From: Istiophorus platypterus
Lineage: Eukaryota; Chordata; Actinopteri; Istiophoriformes; Istiophoridae
Assembly: GCA_016859345.1 (NCBI GenBank)
Contig: CM029129.1
Location: forward strand, 19,650,695-19,714,694
DNA: 64,000 nucleotides
Reading direction: 5' to 3'
Positions 13,990 through 25,867 of this stretch are shown here, piece by piece. A program made the position numbers and the translations under genes. The stretch's first letter is position 1; each line of letters starts with the position of its first letter. The notes under the pieces are model-generated. The model worked only from the letters and a program-made list of their open reading frames with translations. It ran no database searches and was not told the origin of the DNA.

Positions 13990-14260
13990 GATGGCGGTGC
14001 TGCTCCGATGGCCGTTGGATTGCTCGCATATTGAATCAGTGGGAAGAACTGAATCTCCACGTTGAGTTGACCAAGGCCAGTGAGCATTGCTACATGGTGG
14101 ATCTCCTTTTGCCACGTAAACGGACAAGACCAACTACGTTGACCTCACGTTCTTGAAATCAAGCCTTGTCTGACAAACAGGTTGGAGCCGGGTCATTTTA
14201 GGGAGAACAAACAGATCCGTTCAAGCTTTCGGTTCATCAGCCACATTGTCGCTTAGCGCT
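13990..14260 (+). pseudogene. hAT-like transposase relic, frameshifted
   Basis: The + strand reads RWIARILNQWEELNLHVEL (about 14015-14071) and then a cysteine-containing helical stretch. After a frame change it reads TDKTNYVDLTFLKSSL and later QTDPFKL. This order resembles the C-terminal half of hAT-superfamily transposases: an RW...L.QW.EL block, a short loop, then N..YL.FL and DPFKL-like pieces. At least one frameshift and one stop interrupt it, so it is dead. The family match is from memory and the remnant is short. A domesticated hAT-derived gene fragment is an alternative. Confidence 0.35.
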
Positions 14261-14264
14261 AGGA

Positions 14265-14594
14265 GCTAAAAGCAAAGCTCCCAGAAAACCTAGAGGCCTT
14301 GTGAAAAGCAGCCTTGTTCAGTGCTAGGGAAACAGTAAAGGACAATAAAGTCACCACTGAAATCAATAAAGAAGCTGAGCTCCTGGGGTAACAGCTCCAA
14401 AGTATCGACAAAACTATTTCCCAATGGAGAAGCCTCCACCTGTGCGGATGGGACTCAACCGAATATACAGTGTGGCTTTGGAGTGAGGCGAATAACGACA
14501 TGGACTCTCCTGGATCAAATCCTTTTGAAGAGCTGTGCAGAGCTGCACTCGCTGCCCTTGACCACACTCAAACTCTCAACCAGAGGAGCTGAGA
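14265..14594 (+). pseudogene. Unrecognised coding-like relic with one internal stop
   Basis: One + frame stays open from about 14265 to a TGA ending at about 14592, with a single internal TAA near 14389. The peptide is helical and charged (for example ARETVKDNKVTTEINKEAEL and later NPFEELCRAALAALDHTQTL). It follows directly on the hAT-like relic and may be part of the same dead element, but I cannot assign it. Chance is possible, because the frame is only about 110 codons. Confidence 0.2.
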
Positions 14595-16591
14595 GGTAGA
14601 ATATCATGACACACCGTCGTCGACTCCTCACTCCCTGGTTGCGGTGCAGATCGAAAGCTGGCCGGCAACACCGGTCACCAGCATAAACTAACAAGCAAAA
14701 GCTCTCTAGCAGCTTGGCACGCGCAGCAGCTTACGTCTTTAAGGCCACTCCATGGGCCTCAGTCGGTTCCCGCCCTGAGACAATGCAGTTGGACCGTGAA
14801 GACGGGGAGGATGTCCTTGCCAATCTATGATTCATCATATTTACATATGCAAGCAGGGAGTGGGCTTCCTGCAACTGGCGGAGACACACGGCTGCTGATG
14901 GCAATATGCACTGCAGTGTAAGCGCCAACAGTGCCAATATCTGGAGGAAAACACTGAGCAGCTAGCCAACAATCACAGCAGCCTGGGAGGAGGTGCATAG
15001 CATACGCTGCATATTTGATTTAAGTGGCTAGCTGCAGTTGTTCAAGGATAGCGTATATGATATTACCTCACTATTAGCTTGGACCTAAATTTGTGGATCA
15101 GTTAGATAGCATATTTACCGACTACCAATACACTTGACCTGTAGCTGTTCAGAATTTTAACGAGAAAATAGATCAAAATTTAATCGTTCAATCATGTGTA
15201 ACGTTTAACTGTTTTATAATTCAATGCATTGTGTTTAAAAAATATAAATAGCTGAGCACAGGAAATGTGTTTAAATTACTTTGTGATTAGAGCAAATAAG
15301 TGAACAAATTTCGAGCCATATTGTCCACCGAGATAGGCGATAGACTAGCGCCATCGCGTATTGGACATAACGTCGCAGTTTCACATCAATACCTAATGAC
15401 GTCATCATGCAACGACATCACAAGGTCATTTAGCAACTCTTAGCAACACATCAGCCTGCCTGTAGCAATTTCCCTTGAGAATTAGATGGCAATAATGTTT
15501 CTGTTTTCTCATCTGACATTTTTTCTTGGAGAGTGCTGTGGCTCACTTAATCGCAGTTTGATTTGATTGGTGTAGAAAGCATCCAGAGCATTAATAAGTA
15601 AGCGGTGATTCTGAAATACATATTTTAAGGCGTATGCTGCACCGCAACCTAAGAAGGGACACGCAAATAGAGGAAGCACAGGCAAAACAGGGAACTGGAC
15701 AACACATGCACAAAGTGAGAAAGTGCAAATGTGAGAAGACACAATTATATAGGGACATGAGATGCAGATACAGAACACAAAGCCAAAAAAAGAAAACACA
15801 ATCAAATACCGAGCTGCTACAGGCTTAACGGCATATATCTGGAAGAGTATCCAAATGGAAGACACAGATAGAAATTATTTATTTATTTTATTTATTTGTT
15901 TATTCTGCAGAAGAATAGCTTATCAGTTGAAGTTGGCTTGACTTTGTTATGACCAGCCGCATCCGCCTCTTTTCCACTTTATCATGAAGCCCGAGCGTTC
16001 CGTGCCGTGGCACTCTGACACTTTAATGATAGAGCGGAGGTGTCCGAGGGGATCTCTCAGCAAAAAGAGTGGGGCTAACGTCCTTGCGCGGGAGGTACGC
16101 AATTGCAGACTCCACTTTGTGTATGGCGCTGCGCTAGTGACAGTTCTAGGTTGACAGTCACACACCGAAGCCACAAGTGCATGTACCGTGGTTTTTAAAA
16201 AAAAAGAAAACAACAAAAAACAAGAAGAAAACTGCATTGTGTAGAAGGTGCTCGTGCTTGGCTTAGCTATAAATAAAGCCTCACGATGCACTTTTGACAC
16301 TGGTTTGAGTAGATGGATTATACAAGACAAGGCAAGTACCGGCAAGAAGACACACGGGAGGGGGGGGCCTCCCTCCTCTGCAGTTTTCCACCACCAAGCT
16401 CCGGAGGTCCCCGCAGTACTTACCTTTCCTGACGAATACAGTGTGAGCGCAGCCCTGCGAGTGACCTCTGCAGGCGTCTGCAGGCGAAGCACGAGGTGAG
16501 AGGCGGATATGAGACCTAGGTGGTGCAAGAGGGCAAAGGCCCGTCGATGCTCTGCCCCCCATTATATCTGGATCTACCTTCGCAATGTAAC

Positions 16592-16620
16592 GTGTGTGTG
16601 TGTTTGTGAGTGTGTGTGTT
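16592..16620. repeat. Imperfect (GT)n microsatellite
   Basis: GT units with two interruptions, followed by a T tract. Confidence 0.7.
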
Positions 16621-17607
16621 TTTTTTTGACACACAAGCAGCAAATGTGGCAGAATCCTACACCTCTAAGTGAAGCTCCTACATGGTTTGTTCGTGGCTGG
16701 ATTTTGTGAACTGAAAGACCAGTGTTCCGTTTTGGCTTTGGTTCAACTAGATGAAAAAGGACCTGCATACCCCAATGTCGCCGAAGCTCAAGTGCTGTAT
16801 CCACAGGCTTGTCCTCCCTCTACCCCTGTCACAACAGCCACTGGCATTCCTGATAAAAACCTGCCTCAGGGCAAGGCAATCGGCTGCGGGGTAGAGGCTC
16901 AAAACCTTTGGTACATAGTCTTGGCCCACTCGGTCAACAATCACACCAAGCTGGGCACGCAGAGATAGGAGCTGAAAATTGCATCCCGAGCACTAGTGTG
17001 GGGTTTGCCCACGTAGGACCACGCTCAGTACAAGAGCAGTGCGATATAAGCTGCATTTTCTGATTACTTAACTCGCATTTGCTTCCCCCTTGGAGAAAGA
17101 GTAGTTTTAATCAAGGAACGCGCAGCAATTTGAAATATATTATCAAAGCACTTTGCCAAATGCATGCATGTCAGCCACAGGGATAGCATAACATAGGTGA
17201 GGCAAATTCTGAAGATGTAACATAATTTCAGCCTTGAAGAGCGTGTAAACTGGAATATGAGTGCGGTGATTATATATGCAAACCAAGTGAGCACTTTAAA
17301 TGTATTACCATCAGAAGGGGGAAAGACGCCACTCCTGCCTTCTATCGCAGCGAGCCGCCAGGGCTGAATGTCCTCATCCCGACGGGCCGAGCACATGCAG
17401 GCAGATTCATTGAGTTGGGAGGAGGAGAGGCGGAGGGGTGAAAGCAACACGGCGACATTAGAGGGATGAGACCAGTGTTAATAGAACGGTGGAATTACGG
17501 TGTCTCCGGGAAAAATAAAACACGGCACTTCACGCAATCAAGAGAGTGAGTTGCTGCAAAATATACTTAAGAGCGCTGACACCGTCTCTCCTTGTCCTTC
17601 TCTCCAG

Positions 17608-18950
17608 GTAATGTTTTTGTGGTTAGTTTGGCATTCGCTGACCTCGTGGTAGCCTTCTACCCGTACCCCCTGGTTCTCTACGCTCTCTTCCACGATGGCT
17701 GGGCGCTGGGAAACACACAATGCATGGTAAGACCACCCGTCATCATTAACAGCATGATTCAGTTCGCGGCACCAAGCACCAACCCCTCTCCCACCACGCG
17801 AAACAACTCCGCTCCCTTTGGTTCCGTCCAGGTCAGCGGTTTCCTAATGGGCCTGAGCGTCATCGGTTCCATCTTCAACATCACCGGGATCGCGGTGAAC
17901 AGATACTGCTACATCTGCCACTCGTTCTCCTACAGTCGGCTGTACAGCTACCGCAACACTCTGCTGTTTGTCGCCTTAATTTGGCTGCTCACAGTGGTGG
18001 CCATCGTCCCCAACTTCTTCGTCGGTTCCCTGCGCTACGACCCGCGGGTCTACTCCTGCACCTTCGCCCAGAATGTCAGCAGCTCCTACACGGTGGCGGT
18101 GGTGGTGGTTCACTTCCTGGTTCCCATTGCAGTGGTTACCTTCTGCTATCTCCGCATCTGGGTACTTGTGATTCAGGTCAGTCTCTTGCTTCTCTACCCG
18201 GCCAATCATGTCATTACAGGTGCACAGAGAGTATTAATGGTACTTATTGAAGAGAATAATACCTCAAACCAAATATACCTGGGAACTTGCCATCAGCTCT
18301 GAATAATACAGAAACCCCATTGGGCAAAACAATAACATGATCCATTAGTCTGTCAGAGTTTATCCAAATTGGACCTGTAATGTAGGAAATATGGTAATTC
18401 AAAGTTCTGAAAGTGTGACCTGTCTGTTTTTGTGTGTCTGAATGTTAGTGAAGCAGCAAGGCAGGGAGAGAGTAGCCTCCCGGTATCATTCACACAGATC
18501 CGTCTTGTGTGTATTCATCATGCCCAGGTGCGACGTAAAGTGAAGACTGAGGAGAGCCCCCGCCTCCGCCCGAGCGACTTGCGGAATTTCATCACCATGT
18601 TCGTGGTCTTTGTGCTGTTCGCCATCTGCTGGGCGCCGCTCAACCTGATCGGCCTGGCGGTGGCGATAGACCCGTCCCGCGTGGCGCCCCGTATCCCCGA
18701 GTGGCTCTTCGTGGTCAGCTACTTCATGGCCTACTTCAACAGCTGTCTGAACGCCATCATCTATGGCTTGCTCAACAGGAACTTCAGGAACGAGTACAAG
18801 CGCATCGTCACCTCCGTCTGGGTGACCCGGCTCTTTGTGACAGAGACCTCGCGAGCCGCCACCGACGGCCGGAGCATGAAGAGCAAGCAGTCGCCGCCGC
18901 CGCTGCACAACAACAACGAGTCATGCAGAGATCGTGTGAACAAAGAATGA
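17608..18950 (+). CDS. mtnr1b: Melatonin receptor, type 1B-like (three exons; TM1 exon missing)
   Basis: Class A G-protein-coupled receptor for melatonin, plasma membrane, usually Gi-coupled. Coding exons: 17608-17726 (starts in phase 1, completing a Gly codon after TCTCCAG), 17832-18176 and 18528-18950 (TGA stop). They join in frame to about 294 residues after the split Gly. TM2 starts at FVVSLAFADLVVAFYPYP. The conserved extracellular Cys is residue 38 of the fragment and its ECL2 partner is near 115. The melatonin-receptor form of the DRY motif, NRY, is at 62-64. CWAPLN of TM6 is at 188-193 and NAIIY, replacing NPxxY in TM7, is at 229-233. Type 1B is favoured by HDGWALG, NFFVGSLRYDPR, PIAVVTFCYLRIWVLVIQ and PSDLRNF; type 1C is the main alternative. 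Relative to the 362-residue human protein, only the first-exon part (N-terminus, TM1, loop start) is absent. No frameshift or early stop is visible. Confidence 0.9.
17727..17831 (+). other. Receptor intron of 105 nt, in frame and without a stop
   Basis: The donor is ATG|GTAAGA and the acceptor is TCCGTCCAG|GTCAGC. Removing it restores the invariant junction between the conserved TM3 Cys and VSGFLMGLSV, so it is almost surely intronic. Its length is 35 codons and the receptor frame runs through it with no stop. If retained, it would add a polar segment (including a TTRNNSAPFG stretch with an N-N-S sequon) at the top of TM3. The acceptor has only a modest pyrimidine tract. Confidence 0.8.
18177..18527 (+). 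other. Receptor intron of 351 nt in the third intracellular loop
   Basis: The donor is ATTCAG|GTCAGT and the acceptor is ATGCCCAG|GTGCGA. Splicing joins LRIWVLVIQ to VRRKVK, the expected sequence where TM5 passes into intracellular loop 3. The intron is also a multiple of three, but it carries in-frame stops (for example TGA ending at 18302), so retention would truncate the receptor before TM6. Confidence 0.85.
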
Positions 18951-20569
18951 AATCTGGACCCTTAAATGGTAATTCCTGTTTTTATGTGACATCCGGACAG
19001 TTGCGCAGCTAAAGAGTGTCAAGTAACGGATGAAACTGGAATACATGGCTTGGTTTTCTGTTGGCTGACACCAGTCATCAGGGTGCAGGGGAACATGTTT
19101 ACACACGTGGATATGTTTTGGGTTTTTTTGCCAGTTCGGAGAAAGTTAGGACAAATTAAATGATTACAGTAAATATGATTAATATACTCAGTTTCTCGTT
19201 AGGAGGATTAACTTTGATAAAATACTAAATAATGATGATCTCGCAGGTTTTCTCTGTGATTTGCATCCGTTGAGCATTAACAGAGCAAACATTCTAGATA
19301 AGTTGCATCCTGAGAGAACGGAGCCATGTGTTGCAGTCTCATGATGTTCCTACTCTAAAATCAATCCGAATGGTACTTTAATATTACATTAAAATGTAAT
19401 ATCTTTTAATGTCTGCTGCTGTAGACTCTTAGACGTATACCACAAAACGGGGCACACGCCTCTCTTTAGTAACTTCAGAAGCCTCAAAAAAACAACTCGC
19501 CGCGCCCGAATGCTCGACGCGCAGAGGAGGAGATGATGCCAGTCTGTCTGTAATGTGCATTCTAATGGGGTTTGACGTGGCGACAAGTGAAGCGGCCAGA
19601 GACTGCACACTAAAGCCTAAACGCCGCCGTCGCCGCGGCAGCAGCATTTCCTCCGTGCTGCCTGCCTTGACCCTCTTTGCACTGCAAAGAAAAAGAAAAC
19701 AAAAACTTAGTAATACACGTAATGAATTCATTCAGGAAGTTAAGTCACTCTTTGATGGCAGGAAGCAAGGTATGAGCAGCGCTAGCATCATACATGAAAG
19801 ACCTGCCAATCAACATGGTTCTTGAGGTTTTTTACTCAAATCAAATGGTACGTGTGATGTAGCAGGCCGAGGAAGCCTAAATATCTACTATTGCTGCTGT
19901 GTCCATCAGTCTGTGTGTCACCTACACTGCTGCAGCTTGACCATTATTTGATTCTATTTCCGGATAGGTCACTGGAGGCTGCATGCATGGGCACCCTTGA
20001 TATTTAAAGAAAGGACATATTTTCCTTGAATAAGAAAAATCATGCTGTGGAAAAAAATTAACAGCTTATTTCCAGGAAGGGGAAATGTTCATTTGGCACT
20101 GTGCTAGTGTCATTGTTCTTCAAAAGTATGTTTTTTTTTTTAAACCCAAATTTTCCATTAACTTTACTATGTAGATACCATAGCGCACTTAATGGTTAAA
20201 TGTCAGCAAATCATAATATCATAGTCAGTGGGATACCGTGCATAATGTTGTCTCTTAGTTTCTGAATTTTTTGCTACAGTAGTTTTATAAACAGTAAAAA
20301 AGGATCTCAACATACTGCATCGCTCCATGCACATGATTCATCGGAAATGTAAATATAGAATATATAGCTTTTGTTGGGTTACACTTTCAAATACACAATA
20401 TATAAAATACATTTATAGAATACAATATATTCAATATATAGAAATATTTAAAGTCCAGTTTGTAACCAAACCATAACATTGTTGAGGGCTACCCAGACAA
20501 AAAGGCAAAAAAAATAGATTAATTAACTGTAAAGCCACAGTGGAGGTCACAACTTGATTTAGATAATAC
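18951..20569. other. 3' flank / possible 3' UTR of the receptor
   Basis: No AATAAA is obvious soon after the stop. The variant signal ATTAAA occurs at 19155-19160 and again at 19388-19393, the second inside a perfect 10-bp hairpin (19381-19402). Either could mark the mRNA end, but no downstream GU-rich element is clear. The open frames here look like chance. Confidence 0.3.
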
Positions 20570-20868
20570 CAGTGGTGGAAAGTGACTAAGTACATTTACT
20601 GAAGTACTATATTTAAGTACAATTTTGAGGTGCTTATAATCATGATTAACTTTTTGTCAAAAGCTTCTCCGCAGTATATAAAGTTGATTAAAATATGGTA
20701 TCCCCATCTTTGCCAGCTGCAACAATCAAGTGATTTGCACATTAATGCATCAGTAATTATAATCTAATAATATAATTTAATATAATTTATGTATAGTTCT
20801 GTAATGGGCATAACTGATGCAGATACTCTTGCACTTTCACCTAAGTAAAAGATCAGACTCTCCCAGTG
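20570..20868 (+). mobile_element. Non-autonomous hAT-type DNA element (degenerate)
   Basis: The segment begins with CAGTGGTGGAA and continues AGTGACTAAGTACATTTACT. Near its end it has CTAAGTAAAAGATCAGACTC followed by TCCCAGTG. This is the architecture of a very common teleost element whose termini read CAGTGGTGGAA...TTCCACCACTG and whose interior is rich in AGTA/TACT. The middle also fits (GCATCAGTAATTATAATCTA). The 3' terminus is eroded, and I could not find a clean 8-bp target duplication. Confidence 0.75.
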
Positions 20869-22727
20869 TAGGACAGTTCTCACACGGGGAGATAACGAAT
20901 CCATACGCTGATACCAACATATTAACGAAACTACGGCGCAATACGTCGTTCGGTTCCACCAAATTGCCCAGCTCAATAGCACGGAGGATACTTTATGCAC
21001 ACTAACCCTCTGCTATGCAATTCACGACAAAGTGGCCGTCTCAACCGAACATCAGTTTCATCCAAAAAAAACCAAAAAAACTATCATATCCAGTTATTTG
21101 AGATATACCCGTCCCCTCACCTCATATTTTAACAAGATGTCAAAAAAATCCTACCAATTTGCCATAAATAATGGTGCTCTCAAACCCCAACAGGAAACAG
21201 AGGGACTAAAGAAACACTCCTCAAGCCTCGAGAGTATGAAGGAGGTGGAGAAACACATTTAGTGAATGTGCAGCAGGCAAACCAGACTGGACGCGGGGTC
21301 CTCTGCCTCCTACATCATATGCAGCTGTGGGACCCTCATGCAGTGGCAGTCCCTGTTCTTCATCCTGATATACTTATGCAAAATTCCAGCTTTTAATTTC
21401 ATTGATAATAATGAATGTTAATTTTTTTTTTCTCATTAAAAAACAAAACAAAAAAACGAAACTAATCGAAATAAAAACACCAGGGACACATTTTAACGCT
21501 TTCACTCCGGGGGGAAAAAGACAAACACATAGAGTTCATCACACGAGGGTCAGGGAGTTGTCCTGTCACTTGGTCATAACTAATTTGATGGAGCGACGTA
21601 TACATTCATTGCCTCTTGACGAACAGTGTTTTTCCGCAAGATGTAGACTACTGAGAAGGTACAGCTCGTATCTGTATTCCCGTCTCAGGGGACCAGCCAA
21701 ACATTTTGTCGCGTGACGCCGTCGTCTGGACCATTCAGCAGTTGATTGGCTGCCATTTAAGGGAGTTTGAAGACCTTTCGAAGTGATATTTTGTAAATTA
21801 GCGTCAGTGTGGTTTTTAACTGTGGTTTGTTGTTACTGGAGATGTATTCAAAATGTGTGTTTTTTAAAATATATAACAGAAGCTCAATAACCCCACACAA
21901 TTAACAGTTTATTACGGGATAACACTTGGACCTATCGTTCCATTGATTCTGCTACCGTTGCAAAAGTGCATCTGAAAAAACCTCCTGCTCAATTGGCATG
22001 TACATTGCATCAATATAAATACATTTGTGTTTCAGTGTGAAGTGAAGGAGTCAATTTCAAGTTGTACAAATCAAATATCGAAGAATGGCAAAACAGGTGT
22101 AAAATGATAATTTGAATGGTTTTTGGGTTTGGGGGGAGGGGTCTCATCCTTTAAATTCACTTTGTTGCACATTTGCGTGTTCTCATACAGAGCAAAAAAA
22201 AAATTGTGCAAAGCCATAGGACGGGAATGGACAACAGATGCAAAGCACAAAGTCGTACTACAGATATTTCACAGGACGGGTTGAACGAAAGGGCACCGCG
22301 AGCGGAGGGCAGAAAAATTTGCGAGCAAACAGTGACATTGGCGTCGCAGAGGAAGGTAGATACAGGGGTCCATTAAGTTTTTGTCAAGGAGATGGGATTT
22401 AGATAAATATAGGGAGCGACTCCGCTGCCCTGACAACAGAGGTGTGTGCAAGGTCATTTCACCATTAGGGGAGCAGGAGTGGCGTCCAGGTCACCGCGGG
22501 GAGGCGACTGCTGAACAGCAACGCGGAAAAAGAATTTTTAAAAAAAGAGGAATGTCGTTATGGTGCAGAGGAAACTTTTGCTCAAACATCTGCAGAACGT
22601 TTTTTTGTTGTTTTTTTAATATATACACTTGGAGGGAAGCAAGGACTTCAATTTAAACCAAAGAAATGGGCATAGCTGAAGGGGATTAGGTGAACATATA
22701 GTACACTTTGTCCAGATATTGGATTAT

Positions 22728-22746
22728 GGGGGGGGGGGGGGGGGGG
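22728..22746. repeat. Poly-G tract (19 G)
   Basis: Nineteen consecutive G residues, long enough to form a G-quadruplex and a likely site of sequencing or assembly length error. Confidence 0.9.
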
Positions 22747-23440
22747 TCTTTAAGACACCTTGGGTTCCTTCAAGATCTTTTTCATTCAGAAGTACTGCCT
22801 TACAGTTCATACGATAGTGTCAAATTTTAAATATTACGGCAAGTGCCATGTTTTCTATTTAAAAAAAAATGAACCCATTCAGCGAACCCCGGTTTGCATT
22901 CATGCCGTTTCTTTTCATGTATTCAGGACAGTCGTCCATAGAGAGTTTTTCTCTCCAGCACCGTACAGAAGTTCACATGTAAAACCTCAGGCAAGAGACT
23001 CAATTGCTGAAACAGGAGAACAAATATTATCTTTTCAGCCTTTGTATTTTCTTTCTTTACACCCTACAGCAAAATGATGTAACTATGTTCATTTATGTTC
23101 CCTGTGCTCACTGTCTGCAAACTTGCGTTGGATCTAAGTTCTCCATGTGACCAAATATGAGACCTTGCTCGCCAGCTTAAAGGATGGGTTCACTGTTTTT
23201 TAACCTGCGCAAACCTGTTGTTAAAATTTACCATCATTTACCACCTGGCATAGCAGCACAACCTCTAAGCTTTAGTTTTAGTTTTATTTAAACTAACCGC
23301 TCTGTTAGCATTACCCACACTTCAATAAGGTCTCTATTTAGTCCTAAGATCAATCTTGTTTTTCAAAATTGGAAAACTGGTAGTGTTAAATTGCTTTTCT
23401 GGGGAAAATAAAAAGGGTCACTAAATGCTATCTGTTGCAG

Positions 23441-23474
<34 letters not shown>

Positions 23475-23784
23475 CTTCCATCTCTTAGATGTAGCCTAAG
23501 TCAATAAAACCTGATGGAAAGCGTAGCTTGAGGCATTCTTTTATTTCTCTAGTCGTGCCTGGCTATGCTGCGAGCATCCTATTTTTCAAAAGTAAAAAGA
23601 TTTCATCTCCGCCTTCGACGCTGTGGCTGGGTGCCACGTCAGTGTCCTACAGCAGAAGCTACCAGCGGTGCTTGTGCTGTGTCTGACGCAAAACAACATT
23701 CTGAGTTGTGAGTCAAAAAAAAAAACTGTGAAACTTATGTTTATTATCATAAAGTGTTATTTTAAAAAAGGCATCATATATTTA

Positions 23785-23802
23785 CATATATATATATATA
23801 TG
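23785..23802. repeat. (TA)n microsatellite
   Basis: A short uninterrupted TA run. Confidence 0.75.
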
Positions 23803-24461
23803 TAGTGTAAATACAGTTCTGCCTTCAAAATAAAACACACAAGGAGGTAAACAGTGAAGGTTATCACAGATATTTTCATTGGAGGATGAAAGCTACAGGT
23901 TCTATGTGCTACTGATCTTTTTAAAAAAAAATTTAAATTTTTTCAAATGCTGCATTCGATTAGGTGATACACTCACAATTTCTGCATTATGTCGTCAGCG
24001 TCTCTCTTACACCCTCCCCAGCATCCATGCACAGTTTTCACGCACGGTAGAGGAAAGAAGAAAAGAGTCGTTCCCTGATATATCTCAGAGTCTCATTTTT
24101 TCTTTTTCTTATCATGTGATCTCTGTAGCTTGAGTGCAGCAGCCGCTTTGCATATGAAAAGGCTTGTATTTGAGAGATACTACAAAGCACAGCTGCCTCA
24201 ATTTACTTATTTTTTTACGGATGCAGGTTGCAATTACAGGCCATAGATCAGACAATGTTCATAAATCACAGGAACCTGATGAAATCTGAATTCAGACATT
24301 TTTAGAGAGGATATTTGGATGCCATACAGTAATATGATAGTTTTGAGGCTGCTGCTTACCAAGGCTTTTTGTACATTATGATTTGAAATGCAATGCAGCT
24401 TTTTAATCAGTGCTACTGTCTGCTATGCAAACACCTGGCAGGTATATGAGAATGATCATTT

Positions 24462-24603
24462 GTCGGCCTAATGGTTAAGGCCATTATGATGTAAACTTAA
24501 CGTAAACTGTCCTGTGTACATGTCATACGCCTCACTTTTCTTTCTCCCCACATTCCCTGTCTCTTTACATCATCCACAGGAAAATAAAGGCAAAACGTGA
24601 AAA
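24462..24603 (+). mobile_element. Degenerate tRNA-derived SINE
   Basis: The head GTCGGCCTAATGGTTAAGG resembles the polymerase III A-box region of a common fish SINE (GTGGCCTAGTGGTTAGAG). The segment then shows the pyrimidine-rich middle (CTTTTCTTTCTCCCCACATT) and ends in AAAATAAAGGCAAAA, like the family's AATAAAGGCA...AA tail. The B-box part is missing or eroded. The match is from memory. Confidence 0.55.
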
Positions 24604-25824
24604 TCGAATTTTAAAAAGACAGAGGATAATTTAAACACTGTCCTCTGCAAAACCTGCCAAATGTGAGCTATGTGCCCGGCACAACTCAGAATGCAAATCT
24701 CTTACCTCATGTAGTTTTTTCTAGGCGGAGGGATGTGGGCACGTGACTAACCGGTGCCGCCCTCGGAAGCCTCTCTATTAACTTCCCCGGTTTTTCATCT
24801 GAAAAACACTTGCCATACGGTAGCCGGATTTTTTGTCATCAATGGGTTATGTAACAAACAGCATGACAACATCGGTTCAGAGCTTAAAAAAAAAGCAAAA
24901 AAACAAACAAAAATGAAAAACCACAGGGGGAAAATAAAAGGTGAAATGTAGTTATATAAGCACTGCCTACACTGTTTACAAACAAGAAACCCATCTACAC
25001 ATTTAAAACTGTGATTATGAAAACACAAACAATTTTAACGGCTATAAACAGCCACCAAATTGTTCGTGAAGAACAAATCCATCTCGCCTGATGAATATTT
25101 ATGCTTAGTAGCCAGTTAACCGTCTGCTGCTCATTAGGCGCAGGTGGGATCTCTGGTTCCCCCGTGGCCCTGAAAACCTTTGAGGCATGAAGTCAAAAGA
25201 AATAAAATTTAAAAAAATCACATGTCAGAAATATTACACAAGTATTCCGGTTTGTGCTGACCTGATGATGTTACACAGCATCCTTACGGAAGGATATGGG
25301 ATTCATAAACAGGGTTTGTAACTAATTAAATGTGGCAACTGAGTGTGTATCTTAATGTCATAAACAGCTTTTGTAGGATTAAAAAAAAACAAATGTGAAG
25401 ATTTTTTTATTTATTTATTTTTTTGGTGTAAACCAGATCAAACAGGTTAGATTTTGACGACTGAAGACTAATTTTCAGGCTGTTTCGCCCGTTGACTAAT
25501 TGTGTCTTGATAGATGTCTTTTGTTCCAGAGGCTGTGCGAATGTGCATGTTCGTCCGATGTTATTTACGACCGATGTTCACTGAGAAGAATTAACTAAAC
25601 AGGTTGCGGGACCACGATGCCCAGAGAGGACGATCTGAGTAACATGAACCAAAGGGAAATCTGTGGAATGTAAAGGTATTTAACATTTGAACGCTCAAAA
25701 AGGCTCGGCTCTGGGGCTTTGAGTCGCATCAAAATGAACTGTGTGTGTGTGTAAAAAAAAAGAAATAAAAAGATATGCATTATGTGTACAGTTCTCCTGA
25801 AACATGATGTTATGGAAAATAAAA

Positions 25825-25867
<43 letters not shown>

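Larger units (their letters stand above)
1..17607. other. Presumed intron 1 and/or 5' flank of the melatonin receptor gene
   Basis: I see no convincing protein-coding exon in this stretch on either strand. Melatonin receptor genes normally carry the N-terminus and TM1 in a first exon that ends in the first intracellular loop. I looked for that TM1 signature (a hydrophobic helix with GNxLVI, then a basic loop) in the + strand frames and did not find it. The missing exon is therefore probably left of base 1, and this region is intronic or flanking. It holds CpG-rich patches near 640-890 and 2690-3560, one copy of an AT-rich inverted repeat near 4210-4680, a hAT-like relic near 13990-14260, short microsatellites and many poly-A/T runs. 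The intron assignment is inference. Confidence 0.45.
20869..24461. other. Gene-free stretch
   Basis: No recognisable gene. It contains poly-A/T runs, a 19-base G run at 22728-22746 and a short TA run at 23785-23802. A few open frames of 60-105 codons lack family similarity. Confidence 0.5.

Noticed and set aside
16669..16968. 99-codon + strand ORF just upstream of the receptor exons
   Set aside because: Looks moderately protein-like but has no family match. It lies in the presumed intron, with no splice sites linking it to the receptor.
17976..18209. Antisense and alternate-frame ORFs over the receptor exons
   Set aside because: Shadows of the GC-rich receptor coding sequence.
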